This document shows positions 35,349-43,224 of a stretch of DNA of 64,000 bases, one piece after another. The first letter of the stretch is position 1, and each line of letters begins with the position of its first letter. Under the pieces are notes generated by a model that saw nothing but the letters and a program-made list of their open reading frames with translations, did no database searches and was not told the DNA's origin. A program made the translations under genes and the position numbers. The DNA lies in NCBI RefSeq assembly GCF_042652985.1, contig NZ_JBHSHQ010000028.1, positions 1 through 64,000 on the forward strand, written 5' to 3'. Source of the stretch: Ruoffia tabacinasalis (GTDB lineage: Bacteria; Bacillota; Bacilli; Lactobacillales; Aerococcaceae).

Positions 35349-35846
35349 TTAAAATAAGACAAACATGATTGATTTTACTGTCCAATGAGCAACAGTTCGA
35401 TTCCACCCATGGTCAACTAAGAAGTTTTCTGCTCCAGTTTGCAAATCATCTTGCCAACCAAATAAGTAATCAGTTATATCAGCAACAGTTTTAGAACCAA
35501 CTTTTGCTGCTAACCACTTGGCTAATTTTTTTATCGCCGTAGTTTTCACACTTCGAGTTGAAAAATTGCCATTTTCGGTAGTATAAGCTTGAAGAAGTTT
35601 CACTTGTTCTGTTTTAGAAAAATAGCCAGATTGTACTAATTCATTAAATTCTTTTTTCTTATCATCAGGAAGCTTGTTCGTCTGCTCTTCAATTATTTCA
35701 TCTTGGGTGTCTTTTTTATGTATAGTCGCCTGTTCAGCCTCGTGAGCATAGACGGTTGCACTGCTAAGTGCAGTACTTGCAACCGGTGAAATTGTTAAAG
35801 CTACTGCCCCAATGACTAAGGATTTCTTTATATTCATAGATATCAA
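35349..35846 (-). CDS. secreted protein of unknown function, bacteriocin-like layout
   Basis: Unrecognised 165-residue exported protein. A signal peptide (KKSLVIGAVALTISPVASTALSS) ends near VYAHE; a charged linker follows (residues 35-75), then a C-terminal domain of about 65 residues with a basic amphipathic stretch TAIKKLAKWLAAKVGSK and a Trp-rich hydrophobic end (GWNRTVAHWTVKSIMFVLF). There are no Cys residues and no sortase motif. A membrane-active or cell-surface role is possible. The small membrane protein downstream is probably its partner. Confidence 0.75.
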   Translation of the reverse strand: MISMNIKKSLVIGAVALTISPVASTALSSATVYAHEAEQATIHKKDTQDEIIEEQTNKLPDDKKKEFNELVQSGYFSKTEQVKLLQAYTTENGNFSTRSVKTTAIKKLAKWLAAKVGSKTVADITDYLFGWQDDLQTGAENFLVDHGWNRTVAHWTVKSIMFVLF

Positions 35847-35897
35847 ATCTTTCTTTTTAAATTAAGAGATCTAAAGCTTACCGGCATCATAACATAG

Positions 35898-35916
35898 TCT
35901 TTCTAGATCTTTCTAG
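35898..35916 (-). repeat. 9-bp direct repeat upstream of the secreted-protein gene
   Basis: CTAGAAAGA occurs twice on the minus strand with a 10-base period (one helical turn), shortly upstream of a TATGTT/TATGAT-type -10 and with no good -35. This is a typical place for an activator. A perfect palindrome GTAAACTTTAC lies just beyond at 35924-35934. Confidence 0.5.
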
Positions 35917-36003
35917 TATTCTGGTAAACTTTACAAAACTTAACATGAAAACAACGAAGTAAATATTTTCTATATTCAACTTAATTTTTTCAAAATCTCT
36001 AAA

Positions 36004-36124
36004 CCCTTTTTAAAAAAGGGCGCACTTACATACCACTTTTTCAAAGTGGGTATTCCGTGCAATAAATCTGCGTGATCACTTCGTGAACGACAGATTTATT
36101 TGTGTGAAAATTGCTGCGCAATTT
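36004..36124. repeat. cluster of four consecutive hairpins
   Basis: Four stem-loops in a row: CCCTTTTT/AAAAAGGG (36004-36020); GCAC...GTGC (36022-36060) enclosing ATACCACTTT/AAAGTGGGTAT with a TTC loop; AATAAATCTG/CAGATTTATT (36061-36100) enclosing TCAC-TTC-GTGA; and AAATTGC-TGC-GCAATTT (36108-36124). The last two reach into the 3' end of the nucleoside hydrolase gene. It resembles an intergenic palindromic repeat array. Confidence 0.75.
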
Positions 36125-37047
36125 AAGAATTCGCTTTGTTCATGCTGAAAATAATTTTTGTAAAAATAAACTGTCATAGACTTAAACTGCCGGTTTAATA
36201 AATCTAGATTTCCAATAGTTCTTCCCTTCGCATCACCTTCAGTTTCTACTTTAAGATTAATTTTTGTTGTTTGAGTAGCAATTGAAGGGTTCAGTGCGAC
36301 TTCCACTGCTAAAGGATCATGCATAGCGCCACCAATCTCAGCATCATCAAATTCATTAGTATAGTAGTAATTAGCCATTTCAACCATAGCCTCGCTTGCT
36401 TTTGTACCTATTGGATGCCAAGACGAGATATCTGTCCCTTTGATCATTGTCTTGAGTGTTACATCCAGACCAACTAATGTCATTGGAATATCACTAGCGA
36501 AGACATATTGCGCAGACTTAGAATCTCTATGAATATTTGCTTCGGCATATGGAGAAACATTCCCAGGTACTGTTAGTGCACTCCCCATACTTACAATTTT
36601 ACCAATCTTTTCAATGGCTTCTTTATCTTTTTTAAATGCATCAGCTAAATTGTTCATAGGTCCAGCCGTATATAATATTAACTCTTCCCCAAATGTATTT
36701 GCAGATTCAATGATGAAATCCACTGCACTTTGTTTACTAGGTTGTCTTTTCGGTTCACCTAATTCAACGTTTCCGATACCATTATCTCCATGGATATGTA
36801 ATAGATGTGGTTGAGGTTCATAGCTCGTCTCACCCCAAGGCGAACTCGCACCTTCAAAAACTGGAATATGACTATGACCTAGTAAATCAAGTAAGTTTAT
36901 TGTATTCTTTGTTGCGTTCTCTAAAGTGACATTCCCAAAACTTGTAGTGACGCCAATAAGTTCTACTTCTTCAAAACTAAGTGCATGCGCTAAAGCTAAA
37001 GCATCATCCACACCCGTGTCTAAATCCATAATCATCTTCATTGTCAT
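36076..37047 (-). CDS. nucleoside hydrolase with repeat-derived C-terminus
   Basis: Inosine-uridine-type nucleoside N-ribohydrolase. From the ATG at 37047 (GGAGG 8 bases upstream) it begins MTMKMIMDLDTGVDDALALAHAL with the calcium-binding Asp cluster. TAGPMNNLADAF, SPYAEANIHRDSKSA and GGAMHDPLAVEVAL are also typical, the last holding the catalytic-site His-Asp. About 323 residues. The last 16 or so residues are encoded by the palindromic repeats, and the stop codon lies inside a hairpin arm, so the natural C-terminus seems to have been replaced. Likely role is salvage of purine or pyrimidine nucleosides. Confidence 0.88.
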   Translation of the reverse strand: MTMKMIMDLDTGVDDALALAHALSFEEVELIGVTTSFGNVTLENATKNTINLLDLLGHSHIPVFEGASSPWGETSYEPQPHLLHIHGDNGIGNVELGEPKRQPSKQSAVDFIIESANTFGEELILYTAGPMNNLADAFKKDKEAIEKIGKIVSMGSALTVPGNVSPYAEANIHRDSKSAQYVFASDIPMTLVGLDVTLKTMIKGTDISSWHPIGTKASEAMVEMANYYYTNEFDDAEIGGAMHDPLAVEVALNPSIATQTTKINLKVETEGDAKGRTIGNLDLLNRQFKSMTVYFYKNYFQHEQSEFLNCAAIFTQINLSFTK

Positions 37048-37183
37048 CTCATTCACCTCCACGGTCATTTATTATTATCTTATCTAAAGTATAGTTGACT
37101 CATCTAATGATAGCTAGTTATCGTTACGTTTAAACACTCTTCAGAATAATATGTTCGCATTCATAACTATATCAAAATTCAAA

Positions 37184-37214
37184 AACAGCTCCTGCTTGAT
37201 GAGCAAGAGCTGTT
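37184..37214 (-). terminator. terminator after apbE
   Basis: AACAGCTC/GAGCTGTT stem extended by TGCT/AGCA, loop CATCA, then TTTTT on the minus strand. Confidence 0.9.
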
Positions 37215-37217
37215 TGT

Positions 37218-38150
37218 TTAGTCTACTTTTATAAAATCATTCACTAATCCATGTGTAATTAAAATTTCGCTATTTTTAGTAATAACAATGGCTTCTAAAT
37301 CTTGTATTTGATTAATTTGCTCAATAATATCATGCGCTTCGGCTTGATAATACATCGTTGTATAGAGTTCCCCTGTTAAAGATTCTTTAGAGACTATTGT
37401 TAAACTTGCGATATTATTTTTGACTGGGTAACCTGTCTTACTATCAAATATATGATGATATTCTTCGCCATTATAGACAAATGTTCGCTCATAAATACCT
37501 GAAGTAACAACCGATTTATCTTTAACCTTCAATAATCCAACTAAATTATTCCTTGTCATGAAAGGATTTTGAACCCCAACTCGCCATAACGTGTCTGGAT
37601 TTGTTGGATGACTTCCCAGTAATAAGACATTACCGCCTAAGTCAATGATCCCCTTTTTAACGCCTGCTTTTTTCAAGAAGTGTTTGATTTGATCAGCAAA
37701 AAAGCCTTTAGCTAATGCACCTAAGTCAATTTCCATCCCTTTTCTTTCTAAATAAACACTTTGTTTCTCGTCATTTAACTGAATCAAATTAGGGTCAATG
37801 AGTGTTAAGCGTTCGTCTATCTCGGCTTGAGTTGGAACTTTTGCATCAGAAAAACCTATCTTCCATAGTTTGATTAAGGGGCCAATCGCAATATTTAATG
37901 TATTCGATAAATCTACACTATAGACTTTGCCTATCTTAATGAGTTCAAATATATCAGGGTCAACAGCAACAGCTTCGATACCAGCAAATTGATTGACCTT
38001 CATCAATAAACTGTTCGCATCATTCGCGCTAAAACGATTTTCGTAATCTAACAATCGTTTTTTAGCTTCGTTTAACAAATAGTGCGCAAATTCATGTTCA
38101 ATTTGTAAATTAATCGTCGTACCCATTGCTTTAAAAGTAATACTTTCCAT
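37218..38150 (-). CDS. apbE: FAD:protein FMN transferase, cytoplasmic form
   Basis: Moves FMN from FAD to a Ser or Thr of a target protein. The 310-residue protein starts FKAMGTTINLQ, with DLGALAKGFFADQ, IIDLGGNVLLLG, VVTSGIYERTF and YHHIFDSKTGYP, all ApbE signatures. The C-terminal metal motif, usually ADALST, reads GELYTT, with Glu for Asp. There is no signal peptide or lipobox, so it acts in the cytoplasm. Its obvious target is the upstream reductase, whose tail carries three flavinylation motifs. A hairpin separates the two genes. Confidence 0.93.
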   Translation of the reverse strand: MESITFKAMGTTINLQIEHEFAHYLLNEAKKRLLDYENRFSANDANSLLMKVNQFAGIEAVAVDPDIFELIKIGKVYSVDLSNTLNIAIGPLIKLWKIGFSDAKVPTQAEIDERLTLIDPNLIQLNDEKQSVYLERKGMEIDLGALAKGFFADQIKHFLKKAGVKKGIIDLGGNVLLLGSHPTNPDTLWRVGVQNPFMTRNNLVGLLKVKDKSVVTSGIYERTFVYNGEEYHHIFDSKTGYPVKNNIASLTIVSKESLTGELYTTMYYQAEAHDIIEQINQIQDLEAIVITKNSEILITHGLVNDFIKVD

Positions 38151-38180
38151 ATTTAAAACCCCTTAAATCATTATTTAGCC

Positions 38181-38210
38181 AAAAAAGTTCGAAGATTTAC
38201 CTCCGAACTT
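38181..38210 (-). terminator. hairpin between the flavinylated reductase and apbE
   Basis: AAGTTCG/CGAACTT stem with a 12-base loop, then six T residues on the minus strand. It could reduce read-through so that apbE is made in lower amount than its substrate. Confidence 0.65.
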
Positions 38211-38228
38211 TTACTAAATTATATCATA

Positions 38229-39476
38229 TTAATGTGAAGATGCACCTGATACTGTATCCACTTCTGGTTCTGCTGCATTGCTTTGTGATGCACCTGAAAC
38301 TGTGTCAGCTTGTTTATTATCGCTTTGTGAAGCGCCTGATACTGTATCTTTTCCTCCTACTAATTCTTGACCAGTTTGTTGTAAGTACCAATCAACTGTT
38401 GGTTTAATATCCATAATATATTCATTAATTCCCATGTAATTACCTTCATCATCACGAATTGCTTGATAGTTGTGAACCACAAATTTATCTGGCCCATGTG
38501 TTGGTACGTGAACACGGACAATATCTTGTTTTCCTGAACGTAATTGTGAGATAACCCATTTCACATTTTTGTGTGTACGGTCTGGGTGACATGCACCAAG
38601 AGGGTTTCCTGGTTGTTCTGGATAACGTTTGGCGAACATTTCTTCTGAAGGTAGAACGCTGTTATAGTATAAGAATTGGTTGTTACTATCAGCAAACGTT
38701 AATTCCATTGGCATTGATCTTAAGAATTGATCAATTTGGTTCACTGTTAGGATACCTCTATTAAGTTTGACATAGTCATTTCCTGTCGCTGGGTTTACTT
38801 TTTCAGCTGCTTGTTCTACCCAGTCTGGAGCCGTCATCTCTACACCTTCAATTGTTGTGTCAATCTTTCCATTAGCAAATAAATCTTCCTCGATTGGTTT
38901 TACCACTTCAGTTGCTCCCCCTTTACCTTCTAATTCTGAAACGACTTTAATAAATCGGATGAATTTTTCTAAGCAAGATGCTAAGAAGTTTATTGTTCCT
39001 TGGTCTTTTAAATTATTCTCTTCGTCAAATGCTTCTTTCACATTCCCTAATAAGAACTCATTCCCCGGTAGTACAATCGCATTGACACCTGGTGAGTCTA
39101 AGATTTGTCTTAATGAAAGTTGAGCACGTGAAGATCCTTGTGAGAAGTACGATGCACCGACAATCATGACAGGTTTATTTTCGAATGGATGAATTTTAAA
39201 TGATAGCCACTCAATTAAGCTTTTTAGAGCTGCTGGAATGGTATGGTTATGTTCTGGTGTGGCGATAATCACACCGTCAGACGCTTCAATTCTTTTAGCA
39301 ATATCTTGAATAACAGGTGATTGAGTTTGGTCATCACTTTGGTTAAATAATGGCACTTTATCAATCTCAACAATATCTAAATCAATTAATTTATTAAAAT
39401 GTTTTTGGATAAACTGTAATAATAAACGGTTATACGATCCAACAGCATTTGATCCAACGATTCCTACTAATTTCAT
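38229..39476 (-). CDS. NAD(P)H:FMN reductase-PAS protein with three flavinylation motifs
   Basis: 415-residue cytoplasmic redox protein. Residues 1-190 form a flavodoxin-like NADPH-dependent FMN reductase (GIVGSNAVGSYNRLLLQF, TPEHNHTIPAALKSLIEWLS, GASYFSQGSSRAQLSLRQIL). Residues about 245-365 form a PAS domain of the DUF438-associated type (MELTFADSNNQFLYYN, GACHPDRTHKNVKWVI, NYQAIRDDEGNYMGINEYIMDI). The tail carries DTVSGASQS at 377-385 and 391-399 and DTVSGASSH at 407-415, matching the ApbE target D-x-x-S-G-A-S/T, with Ser383, Ser397 and Ser413 as likely FMN attachment sites. The copies use different codons. ApbE is the next gene. Probable role: electron transfer from NAD(P)H through several covalent flavins to an unknown acceptor. 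Confidence 0.9.
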   Translation of the reverse strand: MKLVGIVGSNAVGSYNRLLLQFIQKHFNKLIDLDIVEIDKVPLFNQSDDQTQSPVIQDIAKRIEASDGVIIATPEHNHTIPAALKSLIEWLSFKIHPFENKPVMIVGASYFSQGSSRAQLSLRQILDSPGVNAIVLPGNEFLLGNVKEAFDEENNLKDQGTINFLASCLEKFIRFIKVVSELEGKGGATEVVKPIEEDLFANGKIDTTIEGVEMTAPDWVEQAAEKVNPATGNDYVKLNRGILTVNQIDQFLRSMPMELTFADSNNQFLYYNSVLPSEEMFAKRYPEQPGNPLGACHPDRTHKNVKWVISQLRSGKQDIVRVHVPTHGPDKFVVHNYQAIRDDEGNYMGINEYIMDIKPTVDWYLQQTGQELVGGKDTVSGASQSDNKQADTVSGASQSNAAEPEVDTVSGASSH

Positions 39477-39494
39477 ACTATATTATCTCCTTTA

Positions 39495-40100
39495 TTAGTC
39501 TTCCCAAGTGTAGTTATCTGCTTCTTTAACATTAACAGCATGTGCTTCCATTAATTGGCCAGTAATCTCAACGAAAGTTAAGAAATCTGAGAATAAGCCA
39601 TCAAGTAGTTCAATTTTTTCTTTTGAAATTAATTGCCCTTGTTCATCAAATGCTTGTAATGAATGGTCTAGTAAGTATTCTGAACTTGGCATAATTCTAG
39701 CTTTTAATTCTGGTGAGTCTAATATTTGGCGGGCATGCATTTGAGCTCGTGATGAACCAAGTGTTCCATATGATGCACCGACAACCATGACTGGCTTATC
39801 AACGAATGGATGTGTTTTAAATGATAACCAACTTAAAGCATTCATTAATGCAGCTGGTACAGAATGATCATATTCAGGTGTACTAATGATTACACCATCA
39901 GCCTGTTCAACTTTATCTGATAACTCTTTAACACTTTCTGGTAATTCAATGCTTTTATCTTTGACAAACATGGGTAAGTCTTTAATCTCAACTAATTCTA
40001 TTTCAGCTTTTTCTGAAAAATGTGTTTCCATATATTGTAATAACTTACGGTTAGTTGAATTATCTGAGTTTGTCCCAACAATTCCTAATAATTTCTTCAT
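39495..40100 (-). CDS. NADPH-dependent FMN reductase
   Basis: 201-residue flavodoxin-like reductase, a paralogue of the N-terminal domain of the following gene. LGIVGTNSDNSTNRKLLQYM, STPEYDHSVPAALMNALSWLS and GASYGTLGSSRAQMHARQILDSP are shared with it. It transfers electrons from NAD(P)H to flavin. It lies 18 bases after the regulator and 18 bases before the flavinylated reductase, in one operon. It may load electrons onto the tethered flavins of its neighbour. Confidence 0.92.
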   Translation of the reverse strand: MKKLLGIVGTNSDNSTNRKLLQYMETHFSEKAEIELVEIKDLPMFVKDKSIELPESVKELSDKVEQADGVIISTPEYDHSVPAALMNALSWLSFKTHPFVDKPVMVVGASYGTLGSSRAQMHARQILDSPELKARIMPSSEYLLDHSLQAFDEQGQLISKEKIELLDGLFSDFLTFVEITGQLMEAHAVNVKEADNYTWED

Positions 40101-40118
40101 TTAAATATCCCCTCTTAT

Positions 40119-40985
40119 TTAATATTCATTTTTTATATATTTTTCCATTGCATCAAGTTCTCTTAAGGCAATTTTATTTCGATTAATTTTTGAATAGGCC
40201 CGGGCGTCATAAATTAAAGCTAAAATTGTATCTTTAGACTCTTTTATGGTAATTGCATTTTTTGCTAACTGGATTGCCGCCCTTGCTAGATAATATGTCA
40301 CATGGTTATCTGAGCAAATAGAAACGGCATGTTCAGCTAAAGCATTACTAATATCTATCTCATCAATATGTGCATAAAACTTACTGCATTCAAAGACGAT
40401 GTGTAACACACGCCAAACTTCTTCCATATGATGAGTCGGAAAATCATAAATTCGATTTAAGACTTTCGCAAAGTAAAACTCTGCTTTTTCTAACTCGCCT
40501 ATTTGCTTAAAGATAATACCACTGCCTGTATAAGCGAGTAATTTATATAGTTCATACTCGTTGATAAGATTATCAAGTAATATCTGATCCAACTCATACA
40601 ACGTATCAATAGTTGAATGCTTATTATAAATCATCACAAATGCCTTTAAATAATGATATCGCATGGTTAATTCTGAGTTATCAATCAGGTTTAAATCGAT
40701 CTTTTCCAGCAAATTCCCCGCTTTCTCATACTCACTTAAGATGAGTGAGAATTCGGCTTCTTCCATTAACTCTTTTAACTTAGAATTTTTTACTCCAACT
40801 TTAGGAAATAATTCACTAAGTGGTAATTCTAACCGGTTGCATAATTTAATAAGTATTTTTAAACTCGGCACCTGACCGTTGTTTTCAAAACGACTTAAAG
40901 TTGCTTGGGTGCAGATACCTTCAGCAAGATCACTTTGAACTAAGCCCTTTTGCTTTCTAACTTCGATAAATCTTTCTATGTTTAT
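40119..40985 (-). CDS. Rgg/PlcR-type regulator, probable AUA start
   Basis: Peptide-responsive-type transcriptional regulator. The N-terminal helix-turn-helix reads NIERFIEVRKQKGLVQSDLAEGICTQATLSRFENNGQVPSL, followed by a helical TPR-like region (to residue ~289). The best ribosome site in the region (GAGGGG, minus strand) lies 7 bases before ATA AAC ATA GAA at 40985, and the protein from there matches relatives starting MNIERF. Upstream ATG codons have no ribosome site. First gene of the reductase/apbE operon, so it probably controls it, perhaps with a peptide or redox signal. If the ATA is a misread ATG, the start is unchanged. Confidence 0.85.
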   Translation of the reverse strand: MNIERFIEVRKQKGLVQSDLAEGICTQATLSRFENNGQVPSLKILIKLCNRLELPLSELFPKVGVKNSKLKELMEEAEFSLILSEYEKAGNLLEKIDLNLIDNSELTMRYHYLKAFVMIYNKHSTIDTLYELDQILLDNLINEYELYKLLAYTGSGIIFKQIGELEKAEFYFAKVLNRIYDFPTHHMEEVWRVLHIVFECSKFYAHIDEIDISNALAEHAVSICSDNHVTYYLARAAIQLAKNAITIKESKDTILALIYDARAYSKINRNKIALRELDAMEKYIKNEY

Positions 40986-41236
40986 GATATCACCCCTCAA
41001 ACCACTTTTTCGCATATTGTGATTACATTCACTATCGAATGCTTTTATTATACATATAACTAATATTAATATCAACCGTTTATATAAAATTTTATATAAT
41101 TATTATTTATTTAATCGTTTTAAAATATTACATCGGTAATATATATTGAATATGTATAATTAAATATTATAAAGGCCTTGTAAATAAATTAATTATTAAT
41201 ATAATAAGAATAAACTTTGGATTAGGAGATTTTAAT

Positions 41237-42283
41237 TTGAAAATAAATAAGAATGTATTTCATAGACTGTCAATATTCTTTATATTGACGCTACTTGTAT
41301 TTCCCGTTGATCATAAGTCCGCAGATGCTAACGAACAATTTATTGATAGCAGTGGCTCCTCGATTACACCAGAATTGCCGAAAAGTGCACCAAATGTGCC
41401 TGAAGGAGAAACTTATGTCGAGATTAATAATAATATCCCTTACTTTACTAACAAAGATATTACCGCAACAAAAACATGGGTGGAATTTAGTCAATTAGAT
41501 GACTTAGGTCGCGTAGGTGCTGCTAACGCAGTTCTTTCTGTAGATACCTTACCTGCTGAACAAGAGTCAAGAAAAGATATCTCGGCCATCCACCCTACTG
41601 GTTGGCATCAAGGGAAGTACAAGCAAATCGGTAGTGGGGGTTGGCTTTATAATCGATCTCACTTAATTGGTCATCAATTGATTGGCGAAGGTGTCCCAGA
41701 ATTAAATCTAATGACCGGAACACGATGGTTTAATATGGATGGTATGTTACCTTTTGAGAACTTTGTCGCAAGTACCATCGAAAATGACTTACTTACCGTC
41801 CGTTACCGTGTGACTCCTTTCTTTGAAGATGGGAATTTATTGGCATCAGGCGCTTTTATGGAAGGTTTTTCAATTGATGATAACGGTGAAACCTTGCAAT
41901 TTAATATTTATATTCCAAATAGACAAAAAAATGTTCAGCTTGATTATGGAACTGGTCAGCATGACGGGGAATATATTGAACAAACAGCAATGGCTGCCCC
42001 AGTAAACAAGGAACACCCTGGCACTACTTTATACTTCACTGGAAATGCGATTGTGAACAGCTCTTCTTCGAATCAGCCGGTCGATTCCGATGCGACTGAA
42101 GGTCAAGGAGAAGTTGAACCTGCTGGATTTGCTGAGGTAGCTACAGAAACGCCGGCAGAAGAATATGTCTCATATAAAAATTGTACAGCTGTTCGAGAGG
42201 CTGGAGCAGCACCAATTCATCGCGGTGAACCTGGATACGCTTCACATTTAGATCGTGACAATGACGGCATTGGTTGCGAATAA
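41237..42283 (+). CDS. secreted DNA/RNA nuclease with Excalibur domain
   Basis: Exported non-specific endonuclease, 348 residues, TTG start after TAGGAG. A signal peptide covers about residues 1-32. The nuclease core is IHPTGWHQGKY, then GWLYNRSHLIGHQLIGEG (catalytic His region, DRGH-type variant) and GTRWFNMDGMLPFENFV, related to streptococcal EndA-type enzymes. The C-terminus is an Excalibur calcium-binding motif (YKNCTAVREAGAAPIHRGEP ... DRDNDGIGCE). Likely roles are nutrient acquisition or degradation of extracellular DNA. Confidence 0.9.
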   Translation: MKINKNVFHRLSIFFILTLLVFPVDHKSADANEQFIDSSGSSITPELPKSAPNVPEGETYVEINNNIPYFTNKDITATKTWVEFSQLDDLGRVGAANAVLSVDTLPAEQESRKDISAIHPTGWHQGKYKQIGSGGWLYNRSHLIGHQLIGEGVPELNLMTGTRWFNMDGMLPFENFVASTIENDLLTVRYRVTPFFEDGNLLASGAFMEGFSIDDNGETLQFNIYIPNRQKNVQLDYGTGQHDGEYIEQTAMAAPVNKEHPGTTLYFTGNAIVNSSSSNQPVDSDATEGQGEVEPAGFAEVATETPAEEYVSYKNCTAVREAGAAPIHRGEPGYASHLDRDNDGIGCE

Positions 42284-42293
42284 CAAAAAAATA

Positions 42294-42315
42294 GACTCCA
42301 GTTTTTGCTGGAGTC
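42294..42315. terminator. bidirectional terminator
   Basis: GACTCCAG, loop TTTTTG, CTGGAGTC between convergent genes, with A and T tracts at either side. Confidence 0.92.
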
Positions 42316-42331
42316 TGTTTTTATATGTGTA

Positions 42332-43162
42332 CTAGTTTATAACTAAACGATTTAAGTAATCCATGTCGCCGGCTAAAATTTCAAAATCAAGGTCTGCGTT
42401 ATTATCCACATATTCTTCATGGACTGATTTTGGTAATACAACTAAGCCTTTTTGATAGCAATAACGAATCGCAATTTGAGCGGTTGATTTATTGTATTTA
42501 TCAGCGATCTTTTGAATGTCAGGATTATTTAATAATTTTCCTGTTCCAATTGGAGAGTAAGCTTCAACAATAATGTCATTTTCTTGGCAATATTGAACTA
42601 ATTGCTCATCGCGGAAACCAATATGGTATTTAATTTGATTTAACATTGGTTTGATTTTTACATTCTCTAGCAGATTTACTAAGTCTTCAATTTCAAAGTT
42701 TGAAACACCAATGGCTTTTACTTTACCTGCTTCATATGCTTCTTCCAATGCTCTCCATACTTGCAGATTCTCTTCAAAATATAATTTCTCAATGGGTCCA
42801 TCGGAATGCATTTTATCCCAAGGACGAGGAGCATGAATGATCACTAAATCAAGATACTCAGTATCTAAAGCCGTTAATGAGTCTTCAATGTCTTTTTTAG
42901 CTTCATCATAAGTTTTTGAAAAAGCACTTACTTTAGTAGTTAGGAAAAAGTCTTCTCGGTTCACTCCTGAAGCTTTCATCCCTTTACCGACACCCTCTTC
43001 ATTTCCATAAGTGCGGGCAGTATCGATGTGTATATAGCCATTATTTAACGCATACGCTGTCATTTGTTCTGCTTCTTCTGAGCTCATTTGCCATGTTCCC
43101 AATCCAATCGCAGGGATTTCTAAACCGTTTGAAAATGTAAATACCTCTTTTAATTGTGTCAT
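42332..43162 (-). CDS. aldo/keto reductase
   Basis: NADPH-dependent carbonyl reductase with a TIM barrel, 276 residues. IGLGTWQMSSEE, the catalytic HIDTARTYGNEEGVG (Asp, Tyr), FLTTKV (Lys), LVIIHAPRPW (His) and KAIGVSNFE are conserved. Substrate unknown; detoxification of aldehydes is usual. Ribosome site AGGAGGAAATATG. It is divergent from the YdcF-family gene. Confidence 0.93.
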   Translation of the reverse strand: MTQLKEVFTFSNGLEIPAIGLGTWQMSSEEAEQMTAYALNNGYIHIDTARTYGNEEGVGKGMKASGVNREDFFLTTKVSAFSKTYDEAKKDIEDSLTALDTEYLDLVIIHAPRPWDKMHSDGPIEKLYFEENLQVWRALEEAYEAGKVKAIGVSNFEIEDLVNLLENVKIKPMLNQIKYHIGFRDEQLVQYCQENDIIVEAYSPIGTGKLLNNPDIQKIADKYNKSTAQIAIRYCYQKGLVVLPKSVHEEYVDNNADLDFEILAGDMDYLNRLVIN

Positions 43163-43224
43163 ACATATTTCCTCCTAAACTTGATATGATTATGTTACCA
43201 TTATTTCTTGAATTCGTATAATAA

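Noticed and set aside
36004..36124. CRISPR or tRNA-like structure
   Set aside because: The stems differ in sequence, there are no regular spacers, and no cloverleaf or anticodon arm can be drawn.
39495..41075. Mobile-element origin of the reductase/apbE operon
   Set aside because: No transposase, integrase, terminal repeats or change in base composition is visible at its borders.
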